Below are positions 35,019-44,021 of a stretch of DNA of 64,000 nt, piece after piece (position 1 is the first letter of the stretch; each line of letters starts with the position of its first letter). The DNA lies in assembly GCA_934316845.1 (NCBI GenBank), contig CAKRDZ010000009.1, positions 1-64,000 on the forward strand. The letters run 5' to 3'. The notes beneath the pieces are model-generated. The model saw only the letters and a list, made by a program, of their open reading frames with translations. It did not search any database and was not told the DNA's origin. The translations under genes and the position numbers were made by a program. The DNA is from an uncultured Eubacterium sp. (GTDB lineage: Bacteria; Bacillota; Clostridia; Lachnospirales; Lachnospiraceae).

Positions 35019-35285
35019 ATGATGACAACAGAAAGAAAAGCAGAAATCATTAAAGAGTATGGAAGAACACCAAGCGACACAGGATCACCTGAGGTTCAGG
35101 TTGCCCTTCTTACAGAGAGAATCAATGTTTTGACAGAGCATTTGAAAGAGAACAAAAAAGATCATCATTCCCGCCGCGGTCTTTTGAAGATGGTTGGTAA
35201 GAGACGTGGTCTTCTTGACTATCTCAAAAAGAATGACCTGGAAGGCTATCGTGCTTTGATCGCAAAACTTGGAATTCGTAAATAA
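35019..35285 (+). CDS. rpsO: Ribosomal protein S15 (uS15)
   Basis: 88 residues, normal length: [59 protein letters not shown]. It binds 16S rRNA early in 30S assembly. Two ATGs (35019, 35022) are adjacent after GGAGG. An in-frame upstream ATG at 34983 belongs to the leader. Confidence 0.97.
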   Translation: MMTTERKAEIIKEYGRTPSDTGSPEVQVALLTERINVLTEHLKENKKDHHSRRGLLKMVGKRRGLLDYLKKNDLEGYRALIAKLGIRK

Positions 35286-35314
35286 TGATGGTGCTCGTTA
35301 TGAGCAGAGTAAAA

Positions 35315-35361
35315 TGGTACTGCTGATATGCTTTTACCCGATATCAGTAGTATCATTTTTG
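35315..35361 (+). terminator. Terminator after rpsO
   Basis: GGTACTGCTGATAT (35316-35329) pairs with ATATCAGTAGTATC (35341-35354), followed by ATTTTT. Confidence 0.8.
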
Positions 35362-35380
35362 ACTATGTGGAGGATAAATT

Positions 35381-35845
35381 ATGAAGAGAGATCGAAGTCA
35401 GTCCATGGTGATCCGTGGCAACCGCATCTTATTGGTAGAACACCAGCTGTTTGGAAGAGATTTCTTTAATCTGCCGGGCGGCGGGATCGAAGAGAATGAG
35501 ACGCCGGAGCAGGCAGCACTTCGTGAATTGGAAGAGGAGTGTCAGGTCAAGGGAACTTTGGTAAGACCGTTGACGGTGGAATATAAACCGGATCTTGAGA
35601 GCCGTGTATTTACCTTTTTGGTGGAGATTCCGGAAGATGCTGTGGCAAAAACGGGAATTGATCCGGAACTTCCTGCAGACGAACAATCTATCATCGGAGT
35701 AAAATGGATGCGTCTGGATGAGATTGCAGAGCGCGACCGTGCCTACCTTTTCGGAGCCGGGCTGATGCGTGTTCCGTATTTTCATGATGAGGTGCTTATG
35801 TGGGATGGAGAAGACATCAGTTATCCGATCAAAAAAATGATATAA
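35381..35845 (+). CDS. Nudix hydrolase
   Basis: 154 residues with a complete Nudix box: Gly34, Glu40, and REL-x-EE at Arg48-Glu49 to Glu52-Glu53, which bind the metal for hydrolysis of a nucleoside diphosphate linked to another group. Substrate cannot be told. GGAGG precedes the ATG by seven bases. It stands between the rpsO terminator and the pnp promoter. Confidence 0.92.
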   Translation: MKRDRSQSMVIRGNRILLVEHQLFGRDFFNLPGGGIEENETPEQAALRELEEECQVKGTLVRPLTVEYKPDLESRVFTFLVEIPEDAVAKTGIDPELPADEQSIIGVKWMRLDEIAERDRAYLFGAGLMRVPYFHDEVLMWDGEDISYPIKKMI

Positions 35846-35853
35846 AAAGAGGT

Positions 35854-35881
35854 TTGCTTTATACCAAAGATATGATATAAT
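35854..35881 (+). promoter_or_regulatory. Promoter of pnp
   Basis: TTGCTT (35854-35859), 16 bases, TATAAT (35876-35881). The leader of about 180 bases holds two hairpins: a nine-pair stem at 35907-35929 and the long one listed next. Confidence 0.7.
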
Positions 35882-35962
35882 GAAGTGTGTTGATACACAC
35901 GCAGGTCATCAAGCTCCGCTTGGTGACAGATGATATAATATATAGTGTATGTATTAAAAAGG

Positions 35963-36031
35963 GCATTATCCGAGACTTCTGAAAAGCCGATTTATCGCAG
36001 GGTAAGTAGGTTTTTCAGTTGTTTCGGATGC
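35963..36031 (+). promoter_or_regulatory. Long double-stranded leader hairpin of pnp
   Basis: GCATTATCCGAGAC followed by TTCTGAAAAGCC pairs with GGTTTTTCAG and TTGTTTCGGATGC. In E. coli the pnp leader also forms a long hairpin that is cut by RNase III and then degraded by PNPase, giving autogenous control. The same arrangement here suggests the same logic. Confidence 0.6.
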
Positions 36032-36064
36032 TCTGTAAAAAGATAAATAAAGGAGACTATAAGT

Positions 36065-38155
36065 ATGTACAAGACATTTTCAATGGAACTTGGCGGACGT
36101 ACTCTTTCCGTAGATATCGGACGAGTTGCCGCACAGGCAAATGGTGCAGCTTTGATGCATTATGGAAACACCGTTGTGCTTTCCACAGCAACCGCATCGG
36201 AGAAGCCAAGAGAGGGAATTGATTTCTTCCCACTTAGCGTAGAATATAGCGAAAAGATGTATTCTGTAGGAAAGATTCCGGGAGGATTTACTCGTAGAGA
36301 GGGAAAACCTTCGGACAATGCGATCCTTACGGACCGCGTTATCGACAGACCGATGCGTCCGTTGTTCCCAAAAGATTACCGTAACGATGTAACACTGGAA
36401 AACCTCGTTATGTGTGTAGATCAGGACTGCAGCCCGGAACTTACGGCAATGCTTGGTTCCGCTTTGGCAACCTGTATTTCCGATATTCCATTTGATGGAC
36501 CGACTGCTGCAACACAGATCGGACTCGTAGATGGTGAACTTGTGGTAAACCCAACTTCCGCACAGAGACAGGTTTCTGACCTTGCTCTTACCGTGGCTTC
36601 TACCAGAGAAAAAGTTATCATGATCGAGGCCGGTGCTAATGAAGTGCCGGAAGACAAAATGATCGAGGCAATTTATAAAGCACACGAAGTCAATGGACAG
36701 ATCATCGAATTTTTCGATAAGATCGTAGCAGAATGTGGAAAAGAAAAACACGAATATGAACATTTTGATATTCCGGAAGACATGTTTGAAGATATGGTAA
36801 ATTTTGTCACACCGGAAGCGATGGAAGAAGCGGTATTTACCGATGTAAAACAGGTTCGTGAAGAAAATATCCGTCAGATCAAAGACAAATTGGAAGAACG
36901 CTATGAAGAAGAGCATCCGGATTGGTTTGCTCTGATCGACGAAGCAGTATATAAATTCCAGAAAAAGACCGTACGTAAGATGATCCTCAAAGACCACAAA
37001 CGTCCGGATGGCCGTGAAGTAACACAGATCCGTCCATTGTCCGCAGAAGTCGATGTACTTCCTACCGTTCATGGTTCCGGATTGTTCCAGAGAGGACAGA
37101 CACAGGTTCTCAATGTTACAACACTGGCGCCTCTTTCGGAAAAACAGAAGATTGATGGCTTGGATGAAAATGTAACTTCTAAGAGATACATTCATCACTA
37201 TAATTTCCCATCCTATTCGGTTGGTGAAACCCGTCCAAGCAGAGGCCCGGGACGTCGTGAGATCGGACATGGAGCTTTGGCAGAGCGTGCCCTGCTTCCG
37301 GTAATTCCTTCCGAAGAGGAATTCCCATATACCATCCGTACGGTATCTGAGATCATGGAATCCAATGGTTCTACTTCTCAGGGAAGTATCTGTGCTTCCA
37401 CACTGTCACTGATGGCTGCCGGTGTACCGATCAAAGCTCCTGTTGCCGGTATTTCTGTAGGACTTGTTACCGGAGAGACCGATGACGATTATCTGATCCT
37501 TACGGATATCCAGGGACTGGAAGACTTCTTTGGCGATATGGACTTTAAAGTTGCCGGAACACACAAAGGTATTACAGCCATTCAGATGGATATTAAGATC
37601 CACGGTCTGACTCGTGAGATCGTAGAAGGTGCGATCCGCCGTACGAAAGAAGCAAGAACATATATCCTTGACGAAGTTATGAGCAAAGCAATCGCTGAGC
37701 CTAGAAAAGAAGTAAATGAATTTGCTCCAAAGATCAAACAGATCATGATCGATCCTGCAAAGATCGGAGAAGTGGTTGGACAGCGTGGTAAGACGATCAA
37801 CACATTGATCGAGCGTACCGGCGTGAAGATTGATATTACCGATGACGGTGCCGTTTCCGTATGCGGTACGGACAAAGCAATGATGGATGAAGCCATCCGC
37901 CTGATCCAGATCATCGTATCCGACTTTGAAAAAGGACAGATTCTGGAAGGAACCGTTGTAAGCATCAAAGATTTTGGTGCATTCATTGAGTTTGCTCCTG
38001 GAAAAGAGGGAATGGTTCATATTTCCAATATCTGTCAGAGAAGAATCAATCATGTAGAAGACGAACTTACTTTGGGTGACAAAGTCAAAGTCGTTTGTCT
38101 TGGAAAAGACAAGATGGGAAGAATTTCTTTCAGCATGAAAGATGTTAAACAATAA
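36065..38155 (+). CDS. pnp: Polyribonucleotide nucleotidyltransferase (PNPase)
   Basis: 696 residues with the full order: RNase PH-like domain 1, helical domain, RNase PH-like domain 2 (SYSVGETRPSRGPGRREIGH near 390; EIMESNGSTSQGSICASTL near 430), KH domain (IGEVVGQRGKTINTLIERTG near 568-590) and C-terminal S1 domain (EGTVVSIKDFGAFIEFAPG near 630). It degrades RNA 3' to 5' with phosphate. AAAGGAG lies at 36049-36055. Confidence 0.98.
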   Translation: MYKTFSMELGGRTLSVDIGRVAAQANGAALMHYGNTVVLSTATASEKPREGIDFFPLSVEYSEKMYSVGKIPGGFTRREGKPSDNAILTDRVIDRPMRPLFPKDYRNDVTLENLVMCVDQDCSPELTAMLGSALATCISDIPFDGPTAATQIGLVDGELVVNPTSAQRQVSDLALTVASTREKVIMIEAGANEVPEDKMIEAIYKAHEVNGQIIEFFDKIVAECGKEKHEYEHFDIPEDMFEDMVNFVTPEAMEEAVFTDVKQVREENIRQIKDKLEERYEEEHPDWFALIDEAVYKFQKKTVRKMILKDHKRPDGREVTQIRPLSAEVDVLPTVHGSGLFQRGQTQVLNVTTLAPLSEKQKIDGLDENVTSKRYIHHYNFPSYSVGETRPSRGPGRREIGHGALAERALLPVIPSEEEFPYTIRTVSEIMESNGSTSQGSICASTLSLMAAGVPIKAPVAGISVGLVTGETDDDYLILTDIQGLEDFFGDMDFKVAGTHKGITAIQMDIKIHGLTREIVEGAIRRTKEARTYILDEVMSKAIAEPRKEVNEFAPKIKQIMIDPAKIGEVVGQRGKTINTLIERTGVKIDITDDGAVSVCGTDKAMMDEAIRLIQIIVSDFEKGQILEGTVVSIKDFGAFIEFAPGKEGMVHISNICQRRINHVEDELTLGDKVKVVCLGKDKMGRISFSMKDVKQ

Positions 38156-38175
38156 ATCTTGGAGATGAGAACAGA

Positions 38176-38985
38176 GTGAAGATTGCACTTACCAATATGG
38201 ACATTACCTGGGAAGATAAGTCTGTAAATCGGGATAAGTGTTTGGAATTGATAAAGCGAGCTTCGAAATGCGGGGCTCGCCTTATCCTTTTTCCGGAGAT
38301 GACACTGACCGGATTTACGATGAATCCGCAGGAATACGGTGAGCCGGCGGGCGAAGATTCCGAGACAGTGAGTTTTTTTAAACAACTGTCAAAAGAATAT
38401 GCCATTGCGATCGGTTTTGGCTATATCGAAAAAGGAGAAAAAGACGGTCTTGCGAAAAATCATATGGCAGTCGTAGATGCCGGAAAACTTCTTGGAGATT
38501 ACGTGAAAATTCATCCGTTCTCCTACGGAGAGGAAAACCGGCATTATTGCGGCGGTGACCGTTTGGTTACCGTTTCCGTCGATGGCGTAACTCTGGGTTT
38601 ATCCATCTGCTATGATCTGCGGTTTCCTGAACTTTATCAGGCGATGCGGAATTGTGATGCGATTGCTGTGATCGCAAACTGGCCGAAAGGGCGTGTCGCA
38701 CATTGGAATGCACTGCTTCCGGCAAGAGCAGTAGAGACACAGTCGTATCTGTTAGGTGTCAACCGGATTGGCAGGGATGTGTCGCTCGATTATGAGGCTT
38801 CCAGTGCTGCGTACGATTATGATGGCAGACGGCTTTCTGTCGCCTGCAAAGCGACCTCTTATGGAGATGAATGCCTTATGATAGAGATAGAACCTGACCG
38901 TGCCCGGCGCTGGAAAAAAGATTTTCCGACAGCAAAGGATCGTAAACCGGCCTTATATGCATCCTTTCTCCAAAATGACGTATAG
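38176..38985 (+). CDS. Carbon-nitrogen hydrolase (nitrilase family, omega-amidase-like)
   Basis: 269 residues. The catalytic triad is visible as Glu41 (FPEMTLTGF), Lys111 (DYVKIHPF) and Cys145 (LSICYDLRFPEL). The closest known relatives by these motifs are omega-amidases/Nit2 and deaminated-glutathione amidases that repair or recycle small amides. The start is GTG 38176 after GGAGATGAG. It follows pnp by 20 bases and could share its transcript. Confidence 0.9.
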   Translation: MKIALTNMDITWEDKSVNRDKCLELIKRASKCGARLILFPEMTLTGFTMNPQEYGEPAGEDSETVSFFKQLSKEYAIAIGFGYIEKGEKDGLAKNHMAVVDAGKLLGDYVKIHPFSYGEENRHYCGGDRLVTVSVDGVTLGLSICYDLRFPELYQAMRNCDAIAVIANWPKGRVAHWNALLPARAVETQSYLLGVNRIGRDVSLDYEASSAAYDYDGRRLSVACKATSYGDECLMIEIEPDRARRWKKDFPTAKDRKPALYASFLQNDV

Positions 38986-39033
38986 GATCTGCAAAAAACT
39001 GTCATACTACTTCTTAACAGGAGGTTATGACAT

Positions 39034-39660
39034 ATGAATACGGATCAGATCAAAGAATTTGGAGAATGCCGCATCGGAGGCATAGAGATCATTACGATCA
39101 TTGGAGAGATTGAAGGACATGAGGGCAGTTCCGGAACTGCCAAAACGACAAAATATGAACATTTGCTGCCTATGTTAGCGGCTTATGATGAAAATAGTGA
39201 GATTCAAGGGATATTATTTATTCTTAATACGATTGGCGGTGACGTTTCCTGTGGACTGGCACTTGCCGAGATGATCAGCGGATTAAAAACTCCAACGGCG
39301 TCTTTTATCATAGGAGACAGTCATTCGATCGGAGTTCCCCTTGCGGTAGCGACAGATTTTTCCTGTATCGTACCGAGTGCGACGATGATCCTTCATCCGG
39401 TGAGGATGAGCGGCATGATCCTTGGGGCACCGCAAAGTTATGATCAATTTGAAAAAATTCAGGCGAGAATCGTTGATTTTATCGTCCGAAAACGGGGGAT
39501 CAGCAAAACCCATGTGGAAGAGTTGATGATGAACACTTCTATGTTTGCCAAAGATCTGGGAACGCTCCTTGTCGGTGAGCAGGCCGTGAAAGAGGGGCTT
39601 GTAGACAAAGTAGGAACGCTTTCCGACGTGATGGATTTCTTGAAAAAGTGTCCGCAATAA
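39034..39660 (+). CDS. ClpP-class serine protease (YmfB/TepA-like)
   Basis: 208 residues of the ClpP/crotonase fold: ILFILNTIGGDVSCGLALAEM near 55-75, catalytic-type Ser in DSHSIGVPLAVATD near 96, His in ATMILHPVRMSG near 120. Its position directly before ftsK matches YmfB/TepA of Bacillus, a membrane-associated or cytoplasmic protease of uncertain target. AGGAGG lies at 39019-39024. Confidence 0.9.
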   Translation: MNTDQIKEFGECRIGGIEIITIIGEIEGHEGSSGTAKTTKYEHLLPMLAAYDENSEIQGILFILNTIGGDVSCGLALAEMISGLKTPTASFIIGDSHSIGVPLAVATDFSCIVPSATMILHPVRMSGMILGAPQSYDQFEKIQARIVDFIVRKRGISKTHVEELMMNTSMFAKDLGTLLVGEQAVKEGLVDKVGTLSDVMDFLKKCPQ

Positions 39661-39695
39661 GTACCCCCAGAAAACAAAGCGAGGTTTGAAAGAGT

Positions 39696-42182
39696 ATGGC
39701 GTCAAAGACAAAAAATTCAAAAACAAACAAGAAAAGACAAAATTCAAAACAAACAAGTTCTCCATTAGCAAAAGAAATCACATTGCTTGCGATCATTATA
39801 TTTTCCTTACTGGCACTGCTTAGTTTATTTGGAATGTGCGGACCGGTAGGGAACCTGATCGGAAGTCTTTTATTCGGATTATTTGGAGCCACCGCTTATA
39901 TTTTTCCACTGGCATTTCCGATTGGAAGCGGTTTCTTTATCTCCAATCCCGAAAATCCGGAAGTGCGGCGCAAGATCATTTATCTTGCCCTCCTTTACAT
40001 ATGTTTATGTGCGATCTTTCAGTGGGTGATCGATCCTGATATCTCAAATCTGATCGAAATTTTTAAAGAATCCAGTTCCGAGCACATCGGCGGTGGATTT
40101 ATCGGCGGGATTCTTTCGACATTACTGGGAACACTGCTGGGAAGAGCCGGGGCGATCATTATCATTTTAGGACTTACCCTTCTTTTTGTCATGCTGACGA
40201 CGAGAAAACTTATCTTTTCAGCAATCCGCGAATTGTATGTAGAACACAAAGAAGACCAGGAAGAGTATATCGAATATGAAGAACCGGACAGTCGTTATCC
40301 GGAAGAACATGAGCGTACGATGCAGACGCATACCTTTGCTGACAAAAAGCGGCGTAAGAGAGCGGATAAGGGAAAAATGAAAGAAATTTCCAATCCTAAA
40401 GAAGTGACGGAAAAACAGGCACTGGAGATGCCGGTAAAAGAGGAAAAAACTGCCAAAGACGAGATCCCGGAAATCTCGATCATTCGCGAAGGACAGCAGG
40501 AGCCTACTGTTTATAAAGAAGAATTAGAGACAAAATTTGGAAAATCAAAAAAGCAGACTCTGGAAACAGACGAACGGAAAGAATCTGCAGTTGTAAAAAA
40601 AGAACAGTCAAAACCGGAAAAACAGGAAACCGTTCCGGTCGATACGAAAAAAGCAGAAGTGGAATCGCATACCAATCCGCAGCCGGCACCTTCCCAGGAT
40701 TCGGAATATGAATTTCCGTCGCTTGATCTGCTTTCAAGGCCCAAGAAGGGAAGCAGCGGACAAAGTGACCGGGATCTGCTGCAAACAGCGAAAAAACTCC
40801 AGGATACCCTCGACAGTTTCGGAGTTAAAGTAAAAATGGGAGATGTCAGCTGCGGACCGAGTGTCACCCGGTATGAACTGGTTCCCGAGCAGGGGGTTAA
40901 AGTAAACAGTATTACCCGTCTGGCAGATGATATCAAACTCAGTCTGGCGGCCTCCGATATTCGAATCGAAGCACCGATTCCGGGAAAAGCGGCAGTTGGA
41001 ATTGAGGTGCCAAACGCCAAGAGAAATACTGTCACTTTGCGGGAACTTCTCGAAAGTCCGGAATTTATCAATGCGAAATCGAATGTTACATTCGCTGTCG
41101 GAAAAGATATCGGTGGAAAGACGATTGTAACAGATATTGCAAAAATGCCGCATATGCTCATTGCCGGTGCAACCGGTTCCGGTAAATCGGTATGTATCAA
41201 TACGCTGATCATGAGCATCTTATATAAAGCCAATCCGAATGATGTTAAATTTATCATGGTTGACCCGAAAATGGTAGAATTGACGGCGTATGCCGATATC
41301 CCACATATGCTGATCCCTGTTGTGACGGATCCGAAAAAAGCATCTGCCGCATTAAACTGGGCGGTTCAGGAAATGACGGTTCGTTATGAAAAATTTGCTG
41401 CTCTTGGAGTACGTGATATCAAGAGTTACAACAAAAAAATCGCCGGTCTGAAACACAACGATGACAATACGTACGAAAAGATGTGCCAGATTGTCATTGT
41501 GGTGGATGAGTTTGCCGATCTGATGATGGTAGCTTCTAACGAGGTAGAGGATGCGGTATGCCGTCTTGCACAGCTTGCCCGTGCTGCAGGAATCCATCTG
41601 GTGCTTGCCACGCAGCGTCCATCCGTCAACGTCATCACCGGACTGATCAAGGCAAATATCCCGTCTCGAATCGCCCTTTCCGTGTCCTCCGCGATCGATT
41701 CGAGAACGATCATCGATGGTTCCGGAGCGGAAAAACTTCTGGGAAATGGTGATATGTTATTTGCTCCACAGGATTATCCAAAACCGGTTCGTGTGCAGGG
41801 CGCGTTTGTCTCGGACGAAGAACGTGATAAGGTGGTTGCTTTCCTGAAAGAACATATGAATGGACCGGCTTACAATGAGGAAATCAGCAAGCACATTGAA
41901 GAAAATCCGGTTGGTACAAAATCTGCCGGAGCCTCCGGCGCTGTCGTAAGCGGCCCGGAACGCGATGAATTGTTTGTCGAAGCTGCCAGGTTTATTATTG
42001 AAAAAGACAAGGCTTCCATCGGTATGCTGCAGCGTGTATTCCGTATTGGATTTAACCGTGCCGCAAGAATTATGGATCAGCTTTCCGACGCCGGTGTCGT
42101 TGGACCGGAAGAGGGCACCAAACCACGAGTGATCCTGATGTCGATGGAACAGTTTGAAAATTATCTTGAGGAAGAAGGCTAA
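39696..42182 (+). CDS. ftsK: DNA translocase FtsK/SpoIIIE
   Basis: 828 residues. Four membrane helices lie in the first 170 residues, a charged low-complexity linker at about 190-350, then the alpha, beta (Walker A GATGSGKSV near 491; Walker B VIVVDEFADLMM near 610) and gamma winged helix (VEAARFIIEKDKASIGMLQR near 760-800) domains. It pumps chromosomal DNA at division or sporulation septa, guided by gamma binding to oriented sequences. Downstream ATP-grasp genes follow with almost no gap. Confidence 0.97.
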   Translation: MASKTKNSKTNKKRQNSKQTSSPLAKEITLLAIIIFSLLALLSLFGMCGPVGNLIGSLLFGLFGATAYIFPLAFPIGSGFFISNPENPEVRRKIIYLALLYICLCAIFQWVIDPDISNLIEIFKESSSEHIGGGFIGGILSTLLGTLLGRAGAIIIILGLTLLFVMLTTRKLIFSAIRELYVEHKEDQEEYIEYEEPDSRYPEEHERTMQTHTFADKKRRKRADKGKMKEISNPKEVTEKQALEMPVKEEKTAKDEIPEISIIREGQQEPTVYKEELETKFGKSKKQTLETDERKESAVVKKEQSKPEKQETVPVDTKKAEVESHTNPQPAPSQDSEYEFPSLDLLSRPKKGSSGQSDRDLLQTAKKLQDTLDSFGVKVKMGDVSCGPSVTRYELVPEQGVKVNSITRLADDIKLSLAASDIRIEAPIPGKAAVGIEVPNAKRNTVTLRELLESPEFINAKSNVTFAVGKDIGGKTIVTDIAKMPHMLIAGATGSGKSVCINTLIMSILYKANPNDVKFIMVDPKMVELTAYADIPHMLIPVVTDPKKASAALNWAVQEMTVRYEKFAALGVRDIKSYNKKIAGLKHNDDNTYEKMCQIVIVVDEFADLMMVASNEVEDAVCRLAQLARAAGIHLVLATQRPSVNVITGLIKANIPSRIALSVSSAIDSRTIIDGSGAEKLLGNGDMLFAPQDYPKPVRVQGAFVSDEERDKVVAFLKEHMNGPAYNEEISKHIEENPVGTKSAGASGAVVSGPERDELFVEAARFIIEKDKASIGMLQRVFRIGFNRAARIMDQLSDAGVVGPEEGTKPRVILMSMEQFENYLEEEG

Positions 42183-42185
42183 ATT

Positions 42186-43082
42186 ATGCAGGGCTGGATC
42201 ATTGTAAACGGCTTTTTATATACATCCAAGTTTTCCGAATTAACCGATCTTTTTATGAATGCAGCCAAAGAACACGATATGGCGCTTTGTGTGAGGACAA
42301 ACAGCGAGTGCTTTTTGGGAATGTTTGAACGGACAACGGAAAAACAGCCGGATTTTGTTCTCTTTTGGGACAAAGACATCCTTTTGGCAAAATACTTTGC
42401 TGCATGTGGCATTCCGGTATACAATCCGGCAGAGGGCATTGAAATCTGTGATGACAAGCGAAAGACCGCATTGGCACTTTCAATGCAGAATCTGCCGCAG
42501 CCATTGACTATTCCGGCGCCAATGACCTATGAAAATATTGGCTTTCCGCAATTGGATTTTCTGGCACAGATTGAGAATGAATTATCGTTTCCAATTATTG
42601 TAAAAGAGGCGTTTGGATCCTTTGGACAGCAAGTGTATATGGCAAACGATCATAAAGAATTATGTGAATTGACAAAAAAACTGGAAACGGTTCCGTTTTT
42701 ATATCAGCAGTTTATCCGGGAGAGCAGCGGCCGTGATATCCGTCTGCAAGTGGTCGGAGATGAAGTCGTTGCTGCAATGGAGCGGACATCCGAAACCGAT
42801 TTTCGTGCCAATATTTCCAACGGAGGTACAATGCATGCCTATCAACCGGATCAAGAAGCCGTTGACCTCGCTGTAAAAGCCTGCCGCGCAGTGAAATGTG
42901 ACTTTGCCGGTGTTGATCTGCTTTTCGGATCGGACGGCTATCTTATCTGCGAAGTAAACTCCAATGCACATTTTAAAAATCTTTTGGATTGTACCGGGGT
43001 AAATACGGCCTGGTATATCTTACAATACATAAAAGAACAAGGGGAGAACCGGCATGGGAAAAGAACTATGGATGATCTATGA
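42186..43082 (+). CDS. RimK-like ATP-grasp ligase 1
   Basis: 298 residues with the RimK-type ATP-grasp plan: N-terminal preATP domain, FPIIVKEAFGSFGQQVY (ATP-binding lysine) near 138, DIRLQVVGDEVVAAMERTSE near 178, DFRANISNGG near 198 and the metal-binding tail YLICEVNSNAHFKN near 260. Such enzymes join an amino acid or peptide carboxylate to an amine. Substrate unknown. It begins three bases after ftsK and overlaps the next ligase gene by 29 bases. Confidence 0.88.
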   Translation: MQGWIIVNGFLYTSKFSELTDLFMNAAKEHDMALCVRTNSECFLGMFERTTEKQPDFVLFWDKDILLAKYFAACGIPVYNPAEGIEICDDKRKTALALSMQNLPQPLTIPAPMTYENIGFPQLDFLAQIENELSFPIIVKEAFGSFGQQVYMANDHKELCELTKKLETVPFLYQQFIRESSGRDIRLQVVGDEVVAAMERTSETDFRANISNGGTMHAYQPDQEAVDLAVKACRAVKCDFAGVDLLFGSDGYLICEVNSNAHFKNLLDCTGVNTAWYILQYIKEQGENRHGKRTMDDL

Positions 43083-43971
43083 TAAAGCAGGGCTTGCCCG
43101 TAATTCTACTTTTGTAGAACTATTTGCCGAACGGGGAAGACCTTATGATATTGCAGTAGAAGCGGTTCTTGACACCGAATACCTGTCTTTGCTGGAAAAG
43201 GGCAGCCGGCCACAGGCCGTTCTTGTCCGGACAATCTGCCCATCGATCAATGCGGAATTGGAAAAGCGTCAGATCCCTGTGTGGAATTCCTCCTTTGTCA
43301 GCCGGATCTGCAATCACAAGGGAAAGACCAGAGAGTATCTGAAAGATACGGTTTTCTGTACTCCTGCGGTCACCTGCAATAGTTCGAAAATAAATGAGAT
43401 TTTATCCTGTACCGTAGAGACTTTGCGGCAATACATTTTAGATAACATGGAATTTTCTTCCAATTTTTATAAGTGGGAAAAAGAAAGAATCTGCACCGCA
43501 GAAGATTTTGTTATTAAGACCGCAGATGGACACGGGGGAAGCGAAGTCTATTCCTTTCGAAACGAAGCGGATAAACTGAAAAATACGCTCAGAGAGACGG
43601 ATTACATCATACAGCCCATGCTTCCTGTCGGAAACGAAAGCCGGGATATGCGGGTCTATGTATTAAAAGACCGCATTTATGCTGCCATACTGCGTCATTC
43701 CGACGAAGATTTCCGTGCCAATTTTTCACGCGGCGGCCAAGTAGAAGCGGTTTCCCAAGATTATATCCCGCAAAAAGAGGTCGAAGCCATCCTGAAAAAA
43801 TTTTCGTTTGGCATGGCAGGGATTGATTTTATTTTAGAGGAAGACGGAACTCCTGTTCTCAGCGAGATTGAGGATGTCGCCGGTGCTCGAATGCTTTACC
43901 GGTGCTGTCCGGAACTGGATATTGTGGCAGATTATATGAAAGAAATACAGAAAATGCTTTTCGATAAATAA
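43054..43971 (+). CDS. RimK-like ATP-grasp ligase 2
   Basis: 305 residues, a diverged paralogue of its neighbour: FVIKTADGHGGSEVYSF near 153, DMRVYVLKDRIYAAILRHSD near 205, DFRANFSRGGQ near 226, and metal-binding IDFILEEDGTPVLSEIEDV near 262. In ligase 2 the end reads LSEIEDVAGAR where ligase 1 has CEVNSNAHF, so the acceptor pockets probably differ. ATG 43054 follows AAGGGGAG. The overlap implies that they act together, perhaps as two steps or two subunits of one ligase. Confidence 0.87.
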   Translation: MGKELWMIYDKAGLARNSTFVELFAERGRPYDIAVEAVLDTEYLSLLEKGSRPQAVLVRTICPSINAELEKRQIPVWNSSFVSRICNHKGKTREYLKDTVFCTPAVTCNSSKINEILSCTVETLRQYILDNMEFSSNFYKWEKERICTAEDFVIKTADGHGGSEVYSFRNEADKLKNTLRETDYIIQPMLPVGNESRDMRVYVLKDRIYAAILRHSDEDFRANFSRGGQVEAVSQDYIPQKEVEAILKKFSFGMAGIDFILEEDGTPVLSEIEDVAGARMLYRCCPELDIVADYMKEIQKMLFDK

Positions 43972-44021
43972 ATATTATGTTATACTTATTAAATACATGA
44001 TTCTTTTAGGAGGAAGTTGAA

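Noticed and set aside
36080..37270. A 396-residue reading frame opposite pnp
   Set aside because: It is the antisense shadow of a clear PNPase gene, with Cys/Phe/His-rich nonsense composition and no ribosome binding site.
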